Positions 60,076-64,000 of a stretch of DNA of 64,000 bases are shown piece after piece (within the stretch, counting starts at the first letter, position 1; each line of letters opens with the position of its first letter). The notes below the pieces were generated by a model that worked only from the letters and a program-made list of their open reading frames with translations, did not search any database and had not been told where the DNA came from. The translations under genes and the position numbers were made by a program. Source of the DNA: Prochilodus magdalenae (taxonomy: Eukaryota; Chordata; Actinopteri; Characiformes; Prochilodontidae); assembly GCA_024036415.1 (NCBI GenBank), contig JAMWET010003610.1, forward strand, positions 21,001 to 85,000, given 5' to 3'.

Positions 60076-63000
60076 AATTGCAATATCACCTTAAAACTAA
60101 AAATTCTTACTGTATTAAAACCTTGGTCAACACTTTGACTCTCAGAGGGCCTGAGAGGGCCTTTCTTAAAGGGGTAACCCAGAGTCTCCAACCAGAAAGC
60201 TGTTTGTATCAGGAGTTTAAATAGATCCAGCAGCTAAAGTGAAATAAGGGATGGCCTTTATCATGTAAAGCAGGGAGATTCACGGCAGTGCTGGAGAAAA
60301 AAAATGGCAGCCTCCCTTATGTAATGAGCGATCAATAAAAGAGGATTCCCCGGGTCTCTCGCCGCAGGGGCCTGGCTTAGAGCGAAAAGCATCTCGGCAG
60401 CACAAGTTCTCAGATTTTGTCAAAACAAATCAAAGCCGCTGGAATGCGTCCAGGATCATGTCTCTCAGAGAAGTGCTTGGGGAAGCAGAGACTTCCTCCA
60501 CTCATGCTCATGCTCTCATTTTCACTCTCATCCTTCGCCTGCGGGGGCTGGTGCATCCTTGCAATAGGTCGTGCCCTGTCCTGTGCTGACTTCCCTCAGT
60601 TACATCACATCACACTGCTCTAGTAAAACCTTCTCCTTTCCATGTCCAGGAGGACATGGGAAACTCCATGTATAAAACCATTCATGAGTGGCTTGTCAGG
60701 CCTTTTCAGATCTAGAAACAAGGAGGGGCTCTGCATAAAGATTCTCATACTATTTCTACTGGGGAGATCCTGAAGGTTTATGCTGGGTTTATGAAAAGAT
60801 ATGAACTGGGAAAAGCCCACTTTCAAGTGGAAACAAAAACACTGACACAGACAGAGCAAACCCAATTTTAGACACTTTTCGCAATATATATCCCATGAAC
60901 TGAAAGTATACACTTCTTTTAATGTACTGTGTATGTACTTTTATTGTGATATATTAAATAATATAAAAATAACTGGTGTTCAGACACCACAGTTTATATT
61001 GTTGTAACCCCAGTGTTAAATCTATCAAAGAGATTAGCCAGGCCCCAGCTTTTTTGTTTTTTTTAAGGCAGACTCAGTCTCTTCACCAATAAGATTTTCC
61101 AGTACATTGTTCCCTTTATGCTTACTTCAGTGATGTGTAAACCCTGTACAATTTTTAAGAAGAAGCAGCCCACTGTACCATATCTCGCTCCCACCTTCGT
61201 ACTTTACTGCGGGTATGGTGTTCTTAGGATCACAAGTGCAACCGTGCACTTTATAAATACGATGAGGTTAATTAATGTGGAAGATTTCTTAATTGACTTC
61301 ATTAATAAAACCACAGGAGAAGATTGCTTCACAACAAACGACTTAAAACAAATTACAAAACCAGATCCACCTGGTGGAGTATGATGTGCAATGTATCGCA
61401 ACCAATCAAGCTTCTTCACTACGCAGTAATATATAGTATAAATAAAAGAACAACTTTATTTTTGGATTAAAACTTAAAAACATTATTAACAAACACTTTA
61501 CTTTTATTTTTGTCCAGCACTTCTTTAAAATTCATAACTCTGTTTCTAAGGATTCTGGTTTCTGCTTGACACATCAATTGTCAGAATCAACAATTTTAAT
61601 ATGCATGACCTTACTTATGTTTTGTTGTTTATTGGCTCTTGGGTCTAGAACAGTGGTGAAAACACTGCAATGTTAAAAAGACAGTTCAACAATCCACCCA
61701 CAGCGACGTTATGAATAGCTCCTATTAGCGAGCCACACATTTTGCTTTTAGGTAGAGCTGTTACCAATGAGTTTTATAAATCTGGCTGACTGTCTCTGTA
61801 GGTAATCAGAGGAAGCCGCATCATCTGCCCTCATTTAGAAGAAAGTCCCCATTTTCTTCCCACTTGCTCTTCATAAGGGCAGATTTAAAGATTATCAGGT
61901 GAATTGTAACAGGCAAGCCACTCCACCTTCAACCCATAGCATACATGTGGGCAAGCTGCAGTGAGACTGCAGAGGAAGTGAGTGATAGTTTGTCAGCGGG
62001 AAAAAGTCATTAGGCTAATGGTAATTGTAAGTGGCGGTAATAGAGGAGTAATGCGCATAGTCTTGCAGCACGCGGCCCTCAGGCTTGAGTTATTGACTTG
62101 TGGCGCGTAGCTGCATTGGTAAACTCACAGCCAAGGGCAGCCTCATGAGCAATGCAACTGTGGAGCCGGTCATTGCGGCCGCCGCTCTGTAATGTTCTTT
62201 CTCATGCATAATGCAAAGTCCAAAGTGCATGCTAGCAAAAGCTAGAGGGAGTGAACTGAAAAGCAGAAACAGCTTTAATGGCAGACCAAGAGCCACCCTG
62301 ATGATAAAACAGGCTGTAAGAAAGAAAGAGAGGAAAATTGGATAAGCTGGTTTGGATATGAGTACAATTACAAACACTGTAGAAACCTAGTTAAGTGTTT
62401 CAGGAAAGCTCACTTAACAAAACTGGGATTTAGTCACCAGTGTCCCTGCTGCAAAACAGCATAGACCTTGCATGATCTGCTGCTGGATTAGCTGCTGGCG
62501 AACAGCGTATTAACTTCAATTGCTGCTTACCAGTATACCAGTCTTCAAAATATCACATATGCTGGTCTACACTGATTGTTCAAGTAGGAATGTTTCTGCT
62601 CTATAACATGCATCTGATCTATAACACTGCAGCAAAGATTTCCATGCTAGAATTACCGAATATGGGTTTTCTAGGAGTGCTGGGAGCCCAAGCCAGGGGA
62701 CACCAATTCACAAACGGCCATTGTGCAGATCTGATTCCACTTGTTCAATCAGTTGGTCTTTAAACAGGCGTTTTTCTGTTTGGCTGTAATGAAAGCACTT
62801 CACAAACGTAGGGCAATTTTGTTTAATAAGACCTTTGTTATGGACTGTTTCTAATTTAACAAGTTGACTGTTTTTCAAACTTTCCTGTTTTTCCTGTTCA
62901 ATCCTAAAGCAAATGTTTTAACCTCATCCAATCGTCTTAGCACAGTCAGAAATGACTCACTGCATTTGTCATGCTCCAGTAGTCACAAAAAGTACCGCTT

Positions 63001-63508
63001 TTAAGATGAGCTTTAGTAAATCTTGCACTGCTTTAGTGGTTATAATTGGTTGATTAGCGTGGCAAATTCTGTTATGGACAGGGACTAATGGACAGCTATC
63101 TCCTGCCTGGAGGCCATTAGACAGTCCAATTTACACTGAAGTCAACTTGTGGAGGCCAAATTAAGGCTTCTGAGGCATCATAAAGTTTCAGTTCCTCAAT
63201 TATCAGAAACTCAATCTTTCAGAAATGGAGGCACTGAAGTGCCGGAAGTTCGACACTGTGACTGCTTCCAAGTCTTTCATCCACAGCCAAGCACACTCAT
63301 AATATTTGTTTATTAAATCTTTCAGATGCCTCACAGCTCAACTTAGGCTTATGACTTGGGACATTACAGAGTGAGAAAAAGCACTAACAGGACTGGTGAA
63401 ATCAGTCAAATCAGAGGTTTTGTGCACTCAATGCTAAGGCTGTAAAGTCCAGTGCTTTTTTATTGCCTCAGAGAGTGTAGTACACTCAACATCACAAGAA
63501 TAGTTGGA
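60076..63508. other. Gene-free stretch
   Basis: No exon supported. An 88-codon open frame at 61118-61384 has no recognisable domain. The segments 60290-60640 and 62030-62260 look unique and less AT-rich and might be conserved regulatory DNA, which this sequence alone cannot show. Confidence 0.4.
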
Positions 63509-63730
63509 CAAATAGTTGCACCCAGAAGGAATCAACTGACATGAATGAAACTTGGTGGGTAGGTTTGGCATTGTGAGACATACAAACGATTCAAGTTTCA
63601 CACTCGGTCGATCATGTGATGTAAGCATGGACGGGTCATCTTGTTAGTACCAGCACTATACCGTGAGTCAGGTGAATCTTTATTTCGAATAGCATAGCAA
63701 TGTGACACTTCCTTCTGGGTGCAACTGTTG
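63509..63730. mobile_element. MITE of the GTTGCACCCAGAAGGAA family
   Basis: The left end AATAGTTGCACCCAGAAGGA and the right end TCCTTCTGGGTGCAACTGTT are inverted repeats about 200 bp apart. Inside, GGCATTGTGAGACATACAAACGATTCAAGTTTCACACTCGG matches the leader of the 49.3-kb copy. There is no transposase sequence, so it is a short non-autonomous derivative. Confidence 0.75.
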
Positions 63731-64000
63731 TTTTGTTGATGAGTGTGTTTGTACTGCTTGCTCTTGGCCATCGGCCTTATTGTCCAATTTAAACAGTGCC
63801 CCAGTACCAGTTAAGCATTTTTAAGTTTTGTTAGTTATACCTGTCACTACAGTCTACTACAGTCATGGTCATTACTGCAGTGCTGTACTATTGCTAATCA
63901 CTGTGGCATCAGGTTTAGTACAGGTTGATACACCTCAGTCTGATGGATGAAACTCAAGCACTACATTTAAAAAAAAACAAAAAACATGATGAACAGTTAC

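Noticed and set aside
61118..61384. 88-codon open frame, a possible small gene
   Set aside because: No domain, composition like its surroundings, and no splice or conservation evidence available.

Overview
The window looks like teleost fish nuclear DNA. The evidence is several Tc1/mariner families, a tRNA-headed SINE, LINE reverse-transcriptase scraps, teleost-type interspersed repeats, many micro- and minisatellites, and exons with GT-AG borders. I find no prokaryotic gene organisation. One protein-coding gene can be supported. It is on the minus strand in roughly the first 17 kb and encodes an adhesion receptor with six Ig domains that best fits PECAM1 (CD31).

Gene layout, 5' to 3' on the minus strand: a tentative signal-peptide exon (17069-17125), a 24-bp mini-exon (16945-16968), and one exon per Ig domain. 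These are Ig1 12718-13008, Ig2 11141-11419, Ig3 9294-9579, Ig4 7341-7633, Ig5 6296-6589 and Ig6 4857-5155, followed by a doubtful transmembrane exon near 4600-4732. Ig1 and Ig2 are clean, but Ig3 to Ig6 carry several small indels each. Intron 2 holds a near-complete Tc1 element (13547-15183), and intron 3 carries an internally deleted Tc1 copy (8087-8620).

The most striking structure is a palindrome covering 1-7740. The two ~3.9-kb arms fold back on a 4-nt loop at 3896-3899, inside an AT-rich 22-24-bp tandem repeat. Ig4-Ig6 therefore appear a second time on the plus strand (108-395, 1163-1467, 2643-2924). The arms differ mainly by one- or two-base indels, and the window opens inside arm 1. 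A fold-back read or contig-end assembly artefact is the leading explanation, and a real inverted duplication is the alternative. Either way the 3' end of the gene (most of the cytoplasmic tail) is not visible.

From 17.4 to 20.3 kb there is an 18/36-bp satellite, with an outlying array of the same 18-mer at 13.25-13.54 kb. From 20.3 to 64 kb I find no convincing coding exon. This part holds decayed Tc1 copies (32.9, 37.9, 52.3, 54.4 and 59.1 kb), a second Tc1-like/MITE family with ends reading GTTGCACCCAGAAGGAA (47.2, 49.3, 50.2 and 63.5 kb), a TTAA-flanked MITE (35.7 kb), LINE remnants (30.5, 40.9, 57.7 and 59.7 kb), a SINE (43.9 kb), and tandem arrays at 34.5, 38.7 and 56.8 kb. Some unique stretches may be conserved non-coding DNA, which cannot be judged from one sequence. 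All family names rest on recognising motifs by eye; no search was run.
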